DNA of 21,809 nucleotides, taken from Thermodesulfovibrionales bacterium (GTDB taxonomy: Bacteria; Nitrospirota; Thermodesulfovibrionia; Thermodesulfovibrionales; Dissulfurispiraceae). Under the pieces are notes generated by a model that was not told the DNA's origin, made no database searches, and worked only from the letters and a program-made list of their open reading frames with translations. Made by a program: the position numbers and the translations under genes. The stretch covers positions 1 to 21,809 of the forward strand of contig JAJOKM010000078.1 of assembly GCA_021129835.1 (NCBI GenBank), written 5' to 3'. Shown here one piece after another: positions 21,795-21,809 of the stretch. How positions within the stretch are numbered: position 1 is the first letter of the stretch; each line of letters starts with the position of its first letter.

Positions 21795-21809
21795 ATGCCC
21801 CGCATTGCA
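21795..21809 (+). CDS. Start of a possible REP-associated (Y1) transposase, cut by the window end
   Basis: Only five codons, MPRIA, are visible. Many REP-associated tyrosine transposases (IS200-like Y1 fold) begin MPRIAR. The sequence GGGACAGCGACCATTTTT upstream resembles flanks I associate with such elements. The evidence is thin because the gene leaves the window. Confidence 0.35.

Noticed and set aside
1..21809. CRISPR array, rRNA or prophage
   Set aside because: No regularly spaced direct repeats, no rRNA sequence and no phage structural genes were seen; the repeats present are paired palindromes.

Overview
The window reads as part of the chromosome of a Gram-negative bacterium of moderate GC. 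It has an outer-membrane TolC channel with an RND pump, and a Desulfovibrio-type flavodoxin next to a DUF2023 partner. It also carries FeoAB ferrous-iron uptake and a molybdenum-cofactor gene, which suggests an anoxic or microoxic lifestyle. A Nitrospirota-like or deltaproteobacterial lineage is my best guess. It is an inference from gene content and repeat style and is not proven.

Layout. 1-508: a gene-free stretch with G-rich/C-rich palindromic repeats. 509-5795 (+): a housekeeping run of ispE, tRNA-Gln(UUG), prs, rplY, pth, a secreted zinc-phospholipase-C-like protein and moeA. 5864-11389 (+): a complete tripartite efflux operon (TolC, lipoprotein adaptor, RND pump) with its own extended -10 promoter. 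11382-14109 (-): class II aldolase followed by phosphofructokinase, converging tail to tail on the pump gene. 14285-14906: a decayed transposase fragment, a cold-shock gene with promoter and terminator, and a MITE-like palindrome. 15022-18470 (-): a Fur-type promoter, a 14-codon leader ORF, feoA, feoB and a membrane diguanylate cyclase 13 nt behind feoB. 18472-20058: a palindromic element, then a two-gene AbiEii-type nucleotidyltransferase module (-) with a strong promoter that predicts a leaderless mRNA. 20132-21577: another palindrome, then (-) a second Fur-type promoter, a 23-codon leader ORF, a 28-residue membrane peptide, flavodoxin and DUF2023. The right edge carries a palindrome cut off near the first codons of what looks like a REP-associated (Y1) transposase.

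Two patterns tie the window together. First, the same leader, a hairpin followed by a short palindrome and then an AGGAGG site, sits directly before rplY, phosphofructokinase and aldolase. Second, the promoter region of the feo operon is duplicated in front of the flavodoxin operon. The duplication includes the palindromic element, the -35/-10 boxes, an operator resembling a Fur box and the start of a tiny ORF (MSAIVLS...). Iron uptake, an iron-sparing electron carrier and possibly c-di-GMP synthesis would then answer to the same iron signal. This duplicated leader with its micro-ORFs, together with a Cys/His insert in FeoB, is the best candidate in the window for something undescribed.
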